DNA from: Actinomycetes bacterium
Lineage (GTDB): Bacteria; Actinomycetota; Acidimicrobiia; Acidimicrobiales; Bog-793
Direction of reading: 5' to 3'
Length of the DNA stretch: 17,552 bases
Assembly (NCBI GenBank): GCA_021785095.1
Contig: JAJYGM010000730.1
Span: forward strand, 1 to 17,552
The notes beneath the pieces were generated by a model. The model had not been told where the DNA came from and made no database searches. It was given only the letters and a program-made list of their open reading frames with translations. This document shows positions 7,500-13,865 of the stretch, piece by piece (the stretch's first letter is position 1; each line of letters starts with the position of its first letter). The translations under genes and the position numbers were made by a program.

Positions 7500-9067
7500 G
7501 CGGGCTGCACCTCCGAGACCTCCTCGCCGGGGAGCCCCTCCTCGCCGGGGAGACTCTCTTCGCCGGGGGTCGATGTCGCGCCGGCCATGAGCAGCCCGAG
7601 CTCCGTCGCGGGCGTCGTCGGCGGCACGACCCCGACGATCTTCCCCTCGTACATCACCGCGATCCGGTCGGACAGCGCGTAGATCTCGTCGAGCTCGCTC
7701 GACACGATGACGACCGCCGAGCCGGCGTCGCGGTTGGCGACGATGCGGCGGTGGACGAACTCGATCGAGCCGACGTCCAAGCCACGGGTCGGCTGGTTGG
7801 CCAGGAGCACTCGGGTCTCGCGGCTGAGCTCCCTCGCCACGATGAGCTTCTGCTGGTTCCCGCCCGAGAGCGTCTTCGCGGGAACCTCGATCGAGCCCGC
7901 GCGGATGTCGAACTCGGCCATGCTCGTGCGGGCGGCGTCGCGGACCCTGTCCGGGCGGAGGCTGATGCCCGACGAGAAGGGCTTCCGGTCGTAGACGTCG
8001 AGCACCAGGTTCTCTGCGACGCTGAAGCTCTCGACGAGCCCGTCCTCCTGGCGGTCCTCGGGGATGTAGCTGACGCCCGCCCCGAGCACGGCGCGCGTCG
8101 AAGCACGCGTGAGGTCGCGCCCGCCCACCGCCACCATCCCCCGATCGACGGGCAGGAGGCCCATGAGCGCCTTGCACAGCTCCGTCTGCCCGTTCCCCTG
8201 CACCCCTGCGACGCCGAGGATCTCCCCCGCCCGGACTTCCAGGGAGACCCCGTCGACTGCGATCCTGCCGGTCTCGTCGCGGACGACCAGGCCGTCGACG
8301 ACGAGCACGACGTCTCCCGGCTCCGCCGGCTCCTTGTGGACCCGCAGCTCCACGTCCCTCCCGACCATGAGCGTCGCGAGCTCGGCGTCGGTCGCGCTCG
8401 GAGGGGGCGATCCGACGACCCGTCCGCGGCGGAGCACCGTGACCGTGTCTGCGACGGCCTGGACCTCCTTCAGCTTGTGGCTGATGAAGAGGATCGACCG
8501 GCCCGACGCCTTGAGCTCCCGCATGATCCTGAACAGCTCTTGGGTCTCGTTCGGGGTGAGGACCGCGGTCGGCTCGTCGAGGATGAGCACGTTGGCCTGA
8601 CGGATGAGCGCCTTCACGATCTCGACGCGCTGCTGCACGCCGACCGGGAGGTGCTCGACGTAGGCGTCCGGGTCGATGGAGAGGCCGTAGCGGTTCGACA
8701 GGTCCTGGACCTCTCCGCGCGCCCGGCGGCGGTCGAGGAGCCCGAATGGCTTCGTGGGCTCGCGCCCCAGGACCACGTTCTCCGCGACGGTGAACACCGG
8801 CACCAGCATGAAGTGCTGGTGGACCATGCCGATGCCTGCGTCGATCGCGTCCTTCGGGCTCCTGAAGCGGACGCGGTGGCCGTCGACCTCGATCTCGCCC
8901 TCGTCGGGCTGGGTGAGCCCGTAGAGGACGTTCATCAACGTGGTCTTGCCTGCGCCGTTCTCGCCCAGTAGCGCATGGATCTCCCCGGCAGCGACGTCGA
9001 GGTCGATGTGGTCGTTGGCCACGAGGCTGCCGAAGCGCTTGGTGACCCCGCGGAGCTTCAGTTCCAA
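7496..9067 (-). CDS. ABC transporter ATP-binding protein with two nucleotide-binding domains, nucleoside uptake
   Basis: A 523-residue double ATPase of the sugar/nucleoside type. Domain 1 has a full Walker A (GENGAGKTT, 35-43), Q-loop 'MVHQHF' (81-86), a weakened signature 'LPVGVQQR' (140-147) and Walker B 'LILDEPT' (161-167). Domain 2 has a degenerate Walker A (GVQGNGQTEL, 288-297), a good signature 'LSGGNQQK' (400-407) and Walker B with Asp-Glu replaced by Asn-Gln ('LLANQPTRGLD', 421-431). This one-active, one-degenerate site pattern is normal for the RbsA/MglA-like ATPases of BMP-type nucleoside systems. The start is TTG 9067, supported by GAGGAGG five bases before it and by homology beginning at 'MELKLRGVTKRFG'. 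The C-terminal end carries a PGEE-type repeat not needed by the family. Confidence 0.95.
   Translation of the reverse strand: MELKLRGVTKRFGSLVANDHIDLDVAAGEIHALLGENGAGKTTLMNVLYGLTQPDEGEIEVDGHRVRFRSPKDAIDAGIGMVHQHFMLVPVFTVAENVVLGREPTKPFGLLDRRRARGEVQDLSNRYGLSIDPDAYVEHLPVGVQQRVEIVKALIRQANVLILDEPTAVLTPNETQELFRIMRELKASGRSILFISHKLKEVQAVADTVTVLRRGRVVGSPPPSATDAELATLMVGRDVELRVHKEPAEPGDVVLVVDGLVVRDETGRIAVDGVSLEVRAGEILGVAGVQGNGQTELCKALMGLLPVDRGMVAVGGRDLTRASTRAVLGAGVSYIPEDRQEDGLVESFSVAENLVLDVYDRKPFSSGISLRPDRVRDAARTSMAEFDIRAGSIEVPAKTLSGGNQQKLIVARELSRETRVLLANQPTRGLDVGSIEFVHRRIVANRDAGSAVVIVSSELDEIYALSDRIAVMYEGKIVGVVPPTTPATELGLLMAGATSTPGEESLPGEEGLPGEEVSEVQPA
7520..7573 (-). repeat. Three 18-base repeats coding for a Pro-Gly-Glu-Glu tail of the ABC ATPase
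   Basis: Three adjoining 18-base copies, the first two nearly identical, code for 'TPGEES', 'LPGEEG' and 'LPGEEV' (residues 500-517 of the ATPase). On the plus strand the first two copies each contain CTCC...GGAG, so each could fold as a small hairpin. On the mRNA the repeat supplies GGCGAGGAGG-like purine runs close to the start of the next gene. Confidence 0.7.
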
Positions 9068-9072
9068 CGCGC

Positions 9073-9079
9073 CCTCCTC
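9073..9079 (-). promoter_or_regulatory. Ribosome binding site deciding the TTG start of the ABC ATPase
   Basis: On the minus strand GAGGAGG is followed by five bases (GCGCG... region 9072-9068) and then TTG 9067. No ATG or GTG with comparable support lies nearby, and the conserved N-terminus begins exactly here. Confidence 0.75.
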
Positions 9080-9096
9080 GGGCCCGGGACGAACGT

Positions 9097-9138
9097 GGTG
9101 AGGCGGCGGACCGGGAACACCCGGACCGCCGCCTCACC
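9097..9138 (-). terminator. Long perfect stem-loop between the binding-protein and ATPase genes
   Basis: GGTGAGGCGGCGG (9097-9109) pairs perfectly with CCGCCGCCTCACC (9126-9138). After one A-A mismatch a further five pairs (CCGGG with CCCGG) close on a four-base loop AACA. The stem lies downstream of the bmp stop and 29 bases before the ATPase start. There is no T tract. It could be a partial terminator, or a 3' mRNA-protecting structure that keeps the binding protein in excess over the transporter, as is known for intergenic stems in other binding-protein operons. Confidence 0.6.
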
Positions 9139-9174
9139 TCGACTGCTGAGGGCTCCTGCCGGCTGGACGGGGAA

Positions 9175-9194
9175 CGCGCCGACGACGCGGCGCG
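9175..9194 (-). other. Second GC hairpin after the binding-protein gene
   Basis: CGCGCCG (9175-9181) and CGGCGCG (9188-9194) form a seven-pair stem with a six-base loop, 21 bases after the bmp stop codon. Together with the larger stem at 9097-9138 it makes the 148-base bmp-ATPase gap a double-hairpin spacer. Confidence 0.45.
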
Positions 9195-9215
9195 CCCTGC
9201 CGGTCAGCGCTGAGC

Positions 9216-10331
9216 TCAGACGGGGCTCTTCGTCGGCGTCGGGATCTTGCCGTGGATGATGCCCAGCTCCACCCGCTTGAGCTGCGCCTTCAGGCTCGCC
9301 GGCACCCGCTTTGTCCACAAGTGGAACGGCGCGAGCAAGACGCCGCCGTTCGCGAGGGTCCCGATGTAATTGCCACCCTTGTACGTGCCGTGCGCGGCCG
9401 ACAGCACCGCGTTCTTGACCGCGGACTGGATGCCCTTGGTGACGCTCGTGATGAAGTACTTGCAGTACTGGGCCGCGCTGATGCAGCCGTCGGTGTCCAC
9501 CCAGAACATGTTCACGTGACCACCGGCGTTGTCCGCGTTCTGGACGGCCTTCGCAGAACCCAGCCCGACGTTGCCCGCGACCGGGAAGATGATGTCCGCG
9601 CCCTCGGAGATGAACGTCTTCGTGACTGTCTCACCCTTGGTCTGGTTCGTGAATGTCCCGGTGAACTCGCCCGTCTGGGTCCTCTCTGTCCAGCCGAGCA
9701 CCTTCACCTTCGTGTGGTGCACATTGTTGTAGTAGCGGACGCCGTCCCAGAAGCCGTCCATGTAGATGGTGACGGTCGGGAGCTTCATACCGCCGTAGGT
9801 GGCCACCTTGCCGGTCTTCGTCATGCCGGCCGCGAGGTAGCCGCCGAGGAAGCCGTCCTGCACCGTGTTGAACACGAGCGCGTCGATGTTCTTGAACGGC
9901 GGCTTGTAGGTGTAGTCGACGATCGCGAACTTCTGCGTCGGGTGGGCCTTGGCTGCCGCTTCGGTCGCTGTCCCCATGAGGAACCCGACGGTCACGATGA
10001 TCCCGCACTTCTGCGCGATGAAGGCGTTGATGTTCGGGACGTATGTGCTTGTCGACTTCGACTGCAGGTACTTCACGGTGATGTTCGGGTCAGCCGCCTT
10101 GGCTTCGGTCATGCCCTGCCACGACGACGCGTTGAACGAGCGGTCGTCGATCCCTCCGGTGTCCGTCACCATGCAGCCGACGAACTTGGCCGCCTTGGGC
10201 GAGTGCCTCGCAGCGGGACCCTTTCCGGACGCACCGGCGAAGGCCCCCGCGCTCCCCACCCCCACGAGGGCCGCCGAGCTCAGCGCAAGTGCCCCTGCGA
10301 ACGCAAACAATTTCCTCGACGTGAGTTTCAC
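9216..10331 (-). CDS. BMP family (PnrA/Bmp-type) nucleoside-binding protein of the ABC importer
   Basis: A 371-residue secreted binding protein. The family hallmark is 'VTDTGGIDDRSFNASSWQG' (55-73), close to the usual 'DxGGIDDKSFNQSAWEG' that lines the ligand site, followed by 'GFLMGTATEAAAKAHPTQKFAIVDY' and 'VFNTVQDGFLGGYLAAGMT'. BMP proteins such as PnrA bind purine nucleosides outside the membrane. The start is taken as GTG 10331 because AAAGGGGG lies four bases before it and the next residues form a compact signal peptide ('KLTSRK', then a hydrophobic run, cut likely after AFA at residue 32). ATG 10364 in the same frame would add 11 basic residues. Unlike most relatives in Gram-positive bacteria there is no lipobox Cys. 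Four Cys lie in the mature part and might form disulfides. It is followed by two hairpins and then the ATPase and both permeases. Confidence 0.92.
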   Translation of the reverse strand: MKLTSRKLFAFAGALALSSAALVGVGSAGAFAGASGKGPAARHSPKAAKFVGCMVTDTGGIDDRSFNASSWQGMTEAKAADPNITVKYLQSKSTSTYVPNINAFIAQKCGIIVTVGFLMGTATEAAAKAHPTQKFAIVDYTYKPPFKNIDALVFNTVQDGFLGGYLAAGMTKTGKVATYGGMKLPTVTIYMDGFWDGVRYYNNVHHTKVKVLGWTERTQTGEFTGTFTNQTKGETVTKTFISEGADIIFPVAGNVGLGSAKAVQNADNAGGHVNMFWVDTDGCISAAQYCKYFITSVTKGIQSAVKNAVLSAAHGTYKGGNYIGTLANGGVLLAPFHLWTKRVPASLKAQLKRVELGIIHGKIPTPTKSPV

Positions 10332-10335
10332 GTCG

Positions 10336-10343
10336 CCCCCTTT
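10336..10343 (-). promoter_or_regulatory. Ribosome binding site favouring the GTG 10331 start of the binding protein
   Basis: On the minus strand AAAGGGGG stands four bases (CGAC) before GTG. The alternative ATG at 10364 has only GGTGGCGGG directly in front of it. Confidence 0.5.
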
Positions 10344-10372
10344 CCGCTTCTTTCCAATCGCCATCCCGCCAC

Positions 10373-10412
10373 CGCGCGCGCGCGACGCCGTATTCTGGCA
10401 CGCGCTTGCGCG
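10373..10412. other. GC-alternating and palindromic stretch upstream of the binding-protein gene
   Basis: The 93-base gap between the ALDH-like gene and bmp contains six tandem CG dinucleotides (10373-10384) and, 16 bases further on, the near-palindrome CGCGC-TT-GCGCG (10401-10412). I see no good -35 and -10 pair on the minus strand; CAGAAT on the minus strand (10398-10393) is a weak -10 candidate. The patch may be a regulator site or the end of the upstream transcript. Confidence 0.25.
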
Positions 10413-10424
10413 CGGATGACGAAC

Positions 10425-11291
10425 TCACGTCCCGACCGGGTGCCACACCGTCTTGATCTCGACGAAAGCCCTGGTCCGGCGCAACGTCGGCTGCGTTTCG
10501 GGGACGTCGTCGAGCGCGAGCACGCGTTTGAGGTTCGCTGCGGCCAGTCGCTCGAGCTCCTCACGTGCGCGGTAGGGAGCGCCGGTGATGTCGATGCCGT
10601 CGACGTCCATGTGCCCGGCGAGCACCGGCGCGAGCTCTGCCGTGCGGCCCGTCAGCACGTTCACCACGCCGGCCGGCACGTCACCGGTCGCGAGCGCCTC
10701 CGCGAAGCTCACCGCGGGAACGGGCCGGTCCTCGCTCGCCACGACGACGGCGGTGTTGCCGGTGACGACCACCGGGGCGAGCGCGCTCACGAGCCCGAGG
10801 AGGCACGACTTCTGCGGTGCGAGCACGGCGACGACGCCGGTGGGCTCGGGCACCGAGAAGTTGAAGTACGGACCCGCAACCGGGTTCGAGGCGCCGAGCA
10901 CCTGGGCGACCTTGTCCGCCCACCCCGCGTACCACACGAGCCGGTCGACGGACGCGTCGACGGCGCGCCGCGCGGCGGCCGGACGCAGCCCTTCGGCGAG
11001 GCCGACCTCCGCAGCGAGCTGGGCGCGGCGGCCCTCGAGCATCTCCGCGACGCGGTAGAGCACCTGGCCGCGGTTGTACGCGGTCGCGCCCGCCCACCCG
11101 AAGAGCGCGCCGCGGGCGGCGACCACCGCGTCGCGGGCATCCTTTCTCGACGCCAGTGCGGCATTGGCGAGCGGGGTGCCGTCCGCCGCCGAGACCACGT
11201 AGGAGCGCCCGGACTCCGAGCGGGGGAAGGCACCGCCGACGAACAGCTTGCACGTCCTGCGGACCTCCGCGCGGCCCGTGGGCTCAGACAT
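10425..11291 (-). CDS. Non-catalytic aldehyde dehydrogenase-like protein, counterpart of the ALDH16 C-terminal domain
   Basis: A 288-residue protein that resembles only the NAD-binding half of an aldehyde dehydrogenase: 'KLFVGGAFPRSESGRSYVV' (15-33), 'LVWYAGWADK' (118-127), 'EPTGVVAVLAP' (149-159) and 'GNTAVVVASE' (178-187). The catalytic machinery is absent. The oxyanion-hole 'PWNF' of active enzymes reads PQKS (159-162), the 'LKPAE' lysine is lost (VVASE), 'FTGST' reads ITGAP (235-239), and the chain ends where the catalytic Glu and Cys domain would begin. In ALDH16 proteins (about 770-790 residues) exactly such a Rossmann-like non-catalytic domain follows an active ALDH on one chain. Here the active enzyme is the gene immediately upstream, overlapping by eight bases, and 490 plus 288 residues add up to an ALDH16. 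So this is read as an intact second subunit, not a broken gene. That the two chains bind each other is inferred. Confidence 0.85.
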   Translation of the reverse strand: MSEPTGRAEVRRTCKLFVGGAFPRSESGRSYVVSAADGTPLANAALASRKDARDAVVAARGALFGWAGATAYNRGQVLYRVAEMLEGRRAQLAAEVGLAEGLRPAAARRAVDASVDRLVWYAGWADKVAQVLGASNPVAGPYFNFSVPEPTGVVAVLAPQKSCLLGLVSALAPVVVTGNTAVVVASEDRPVPAVSFAEALATGDVPAGVVNVLTGRTAELAPVLAGHMDVDGIDITGAPYRAREELERLAAANLKRVLALDDVPETQPTLRRTRAFVEIKTVWHPVGT

Positions 11292-12756
11292 CGAGGTACG
11301 CCTCCAGGCCGTGCCGGCCCCCTTCGCGCCCGAAACCGGACTCCTGGTAGCCGCCGAACGGGCTGGCCGGGTCGAAGCGGTTGTAGGTGTTGGCCCACAC
11401 CACGCCCGCCTCCAGGTGCTGGGCCATCCAGAGGATCAAGCTCCCCTTCTCCGTCCAGACGCCGGCCGAGAGCCCGTACGGCGTGTTGTTGGCCTTGGCG
11501 ACCGCCTCTGCGGGGGTGCGGAACGTGAGCACCGAGAGCACCGGACCGAAGATCTCCTCGCGTGCGATCCGGTGCGACTGGCTGACACCGGTGAAGACCG
11601 TCGGCGGGAACCAGAACCCGCGCTCGGGAAGCGTGCAACGCGGAGACCACCGCTCGGCTCCCTCCTCGCTCCCCGCGTCGGCGAGACGCCGGATCTTCGC
11701 CAGCTGCTCCGCGGAGTTGACGGCCCCGATGTCGGTGTTCTTGTCGAGCGGATCGCCGAGGCGCAACGTGGCGAGGCGCTGGCGGAGCCGGTCCACGACG
11801 AGCTCGGCGACCGGCTCGTGCACCAACAGGCGCGACCCGGCGCAGCAGACGTGCCCCTGATTGAAGAAGATGCCGTTGACGATGCCTTCGATCGCCTGGT
11901 CGATCGGCGCGTCCTCGAAGACGACGTTCGCCGCCTTGCCGCCGAGCTCGAGCGTCAACCGCTTGCGCGAGCCCGCCACGGTCCGGCGGATCTCCTTTCC
12001 CACCTCGGTCGACCCGGTGAACGCGACCTTGTCCACGCCGGGGTGGGCGACGACCGCTGCCCCGGTCGCGCCGGCACCGGTCACGACGTTCACCGCCCCG
12101 GGAGGCAGGTCGGCCTCCTGGCAGATCTGGGCGAGGAACAGCGCGGACAACGGCGTCGTCTCGGCCGGCTTCAGCACGCACGTGTTGCCGGCGGCGAGCG
12201 CCGGCGCGAGCTTCCAGGCGGCCATGAGCAGCGGGAAGTTCCAGGGGATCACCTGCCCGGCGACGCCGAGCGGACGCGGTGAGGGGCCGAAGCCCGCGTA
12301 CTCGAGCTTGTCCGCCCATCCCGCGTAGTAGAAGAAGTGGGCAGCTGCGAGAGGCACGTCGACGTCGCGAGACTCTCGGATGGGCTTGCCGTTGTCCAGC
12401 GACTCGAGCACCGCCAGCTCGCGAGCGCGCTCTTGGATGATGCGGGCGATGCGGAAGAGGTACTTGGCCCGCTCGCGGCCGCGCATCTTGCCCCACCCCC
12501 CCTCGTAGGCCGCGCGCGCGGCGGCGACCGCGCGGTCCACGTCCCCTCCACCGGCCTCTGCCACGGAGGCGAGCGGCTCTTCCGTGGCGGGGTCGACCGT
12601 CGTGAACGTCCGACCCGTCGCCGCCGGGCGGAACTCCCCTCCGATGAACAGCCCGTACTCGGCGTCCAGGTGCACGATGTCGCGCGACTCTGGGGCAGGC
12701 GCGTAGGCGAACACGGGGCCCGCCGCCCCCTCCGTGCGTGCCTCGACGTCCGTCAT
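11284..12756 (-). CDS. NAD-dependent aldehyde dehydrogenase, catalytic subunit of a probable split ALDH16
   Basis: A 490-residue aldehyde dehydrogenase of normal length with all expected active-site residues: Asn173 in 'PWNF', Lys196 in 'LKPAE', 'FTGST' (247-251), the general base Glu270 in 'LELGGK', the nucleophile Cys304 in 'QGHVCCAGSR', and 'EEIFGPV' (400-406). It oxidises an aldehyde to the acid with NAD+. The start is ATG 12756, 21 bases after the deoC stop, with GGAG 12 bases before it. Lying directly behind deoC, its likely substrate is the acetaldehyde released from deoxyribose-5-phosphate, giving acetate and NADH. The stop overlaps the start of the ALDH-like gene by eight bases, so the two should be made in similar amounts. 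Assignment to the ALDH class is certain; acetaldehyde as substrate is inferred from context. Confidence 0.95.
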   Translation of the reverse strand: MTDVEARTEGAAGPVFAYAPAPESRDIVHLDAEYGLFIGGEFRPAATGRTFTTVDPATEEPLASVAEAGGGDVDRAVAAARAAYEGGWGKMRGRERAKYLFRIARIIQERARELAVLESLDNGKPIRESRDVDVPLAAAHFFYYAGWADKLEYAGFGPSPRPLGVAGQVIPWNFPLLMAAWKLAPALAAGNTCVLKPAETTPLSALFLAQICQEADLPPGAVNVVTGAGATGAAVVAHPGVDKVAFTGSTEVGKEIRRTVAGSRKRLTLELGGKAANVVFEDAPIDQAIEGIVNGIFFNQGHVCCAGSRLLVHEPVAELVVDRLRQRLATLRLGDPLDKNTDIGAVNSAEQLAKIRRLADAGSEEGAERWSPRCTLPERGFWFPPTVFTGVSQSHRIAREEIFGPVLSVLTFRTPAEAVAKANNTPYGLSAGVWTEKGSLILWMAQHLEAGVVWANTYNRFDPASPFGGYQESGFGREGGRHGLEAYLDV

Positions 12757-12777
12757 CTGCGTCCCGTCTCCGCCGCG

Positions 12778-13734
12778 TCAGTCGATCGAGAAGTGGTCGC
12801 GGCCCGAGTAGACGCCCGTGAGCTGCTTCGCTCGCTGCATGAGCAGGTCGTTCAGCAGCGTGGACGCCCCGATGCGCAGCGCGGTCGGGGAGAGCCAGTC
12901 CTCGCCCGCCGTCTCGCGGGCGATGACGAGGTAGGCGATCGCCTCCTTGGCAGTGCGTATCCCTCCCGCCACCTTCACGCCGACGCGGCGGCCGCTCGCA
13001 TGCAGGAAGTCTCGAGCTGCTGCCAGCAGCACGACGGCGACGGGTCGCGTGGAGGCGGGCGCCACCTTCCCGGTCGACGTCTTGACGAAGTCTGCGCCCG
13101 CGAGCATCGCGAGCCAGGCAGCTCGCTGGACGTTGTCGTAGGTGGCCAGCTCCCCCGTCTCGAGGATCACCTTCAGAAGTGCGGAGCCGGCGGCCTCGCG
13201 CACGGCCCGCACCTCCTCGTAGACCTGGCCGTAGCGCCCCGAGAGGAAGGCGCCGCGGTCGATCACCATGTCGATCTCCTGCGCACCCGCGTCGAGCGCG
13301 TCGCGCACATCGGCGAGCTTCACCTTCATCGACGCCCGCCCGGAGGGGAACGCGGTCGCGACGGACGCCACCGCGACGGGGCTCCCCGCCAGGTGACCGA
13401 TCGCGGCTCCGACGAGGTCGGGGTACACGCACACCGCTGCGACGGGCGGCACTTCCGGGTCGGCGGGGTCCGGGCGGCGCGCCTTCGCGCACATCGCGGC
13501 GACCTTTCCGGGCGTGTCGGAACCCTCCAGCGTGGTGAGGTCGATCATGGCGATCGCCATCTCGAGCGCCCACATCTTGGCCTCGCGCTTGATCGACCGG
13601 GTGGCGAGCGCGGCCGCCCGCGCCTCCGCGCCGACCTGGTCGACGCCTGGGAGGCCGTGGAGCAGCTTTCGCAACGCCGCGTCGGAGGTGACGATGTCTA
13701 GGGACCAGGGACCCGCGAGAGGGGTGGGCACCAC
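12778..13734 (-). CDS. deoC: Deoxyribose-phosphate aldolase
   Basis: Splits 2-deoxyribose-5-phosphate into glyceraldehyde-3-phosphate and acetaldehyde. It belongs to the longer DeoC/DERA type (human DERA has 318 residues; the model here also gives 318). The Schiff-base lysine is in 'GADFVKTSTGK' (Lys218), the second active-site lysine in 'VKVAGGIRTAKEA' (Lys254), and 'EIDMVIDRGAFL' and 'KVILETGEL' are the other family blocks. The start is uncertain. Family likeness begins near 'SDAALRKLL'. GTG 13734 is chosen as the last reasonable start; in-frame GTG 13782 and 13830 would add 16 or 32 residues without family likeness and place a perfect palindrome (13753-13768) inside the gene. None of the candidates has a good ribosome site. 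The aldehyde dehydrogenase gene follows after 21 bases, fitting removal of the acetaldehyde produced here. Confidence 0.9.
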   Translation of the reverse strand: MVPTPLAGPWSLDIVTSDAALRKLLHGLPGVDQVGAEARAAALATRSIKREAKMWALEMAIAMIDLTTLEGSDTPGKVAAMCAKARRPDPADPEVPPVAAVCVYPDLVGAAIGHLAGSPVAVASVATAFPSGRASMKVKLADVRDALDAGAQEIDMVIDRGAFLSGRYGQVYEEVRAVREAAGSALLKVILETGELATYDNVQRAAWLAMLAGADFVKTSTGKVAPASTRPVAVVLLAAARDFLHASGRRVGVKVAGGIRTAKEAIAYLVIARETAGEDWLSPTALRIGASTLLNDLLMQRAKQLTGVYSGRDHFSID

Positions 13735-13752
13735 GCTCGGCGACGCTGCGAC

Positions 13753-13768
13753 GCGAGCGGCCGCTCGC
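13753..13768. promoter_or_regulatory. Perfect 16-base palindrome before deoC, possible operator or leader hairpin
   Basis: GCGAGCGGCCGCTCGC is its own reverse complement over all 16 bases. It lies 18 bases upstream of the preferred deoC start, in the largest gap of the upper operon. A TACTGT that fits the -10 pattern stands on the minus strand at 13834-13829, without a clear -35. As RNA the site would fold as a six-pair stem with loop GGCC. If deoC starts at 13782 or 13830 the palindrome is within the coding region. Confidence 0.45.
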
Positions 13769-13865
13769 TCCCCTTCAGGCACGCGAGACGTCTGGCTGCC
13801 CAGCCGTCCGTCTTCCTCCACCCTCGCCACAGTACTGCTGCCTGGCGACGCCGCAGCCGGGCGGC

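Noticed and set aside
10373..10384. Six CG dinucleotides in a row as a possible Z-DNA element.
   Set aside because: Too short and too expected in DNA of this composition to claim a function; recorded only as part of the spacer description.
10425..11291. Reading the short ALDH-like gene as a pseudogene or a frameshifted copy of the upstream ALDH.
   Set aside because: It has a proper start, stop and codon bias, differs strongly from the upstream copy, and matches the non-catalytic domain plan of ALDH16, so decay is not needed to explain it.
9252..11528. 758-residue open frame on the plus strand antisense to bmp and the ALDH genes.
   Set aside because: The minus-strand genes have clear families and motifs; the plus frame has Arg/His/Val-rich sequence without any domain and is the mirror of their codon pattern.
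13735..13830. Extending deoC to GTG 13782 or 13830.
   Set aside because: The added residues have no family likeness and no ribosome site, and a perfect palindrome lies in the stretch. Kept as alternatives, not as the main call.
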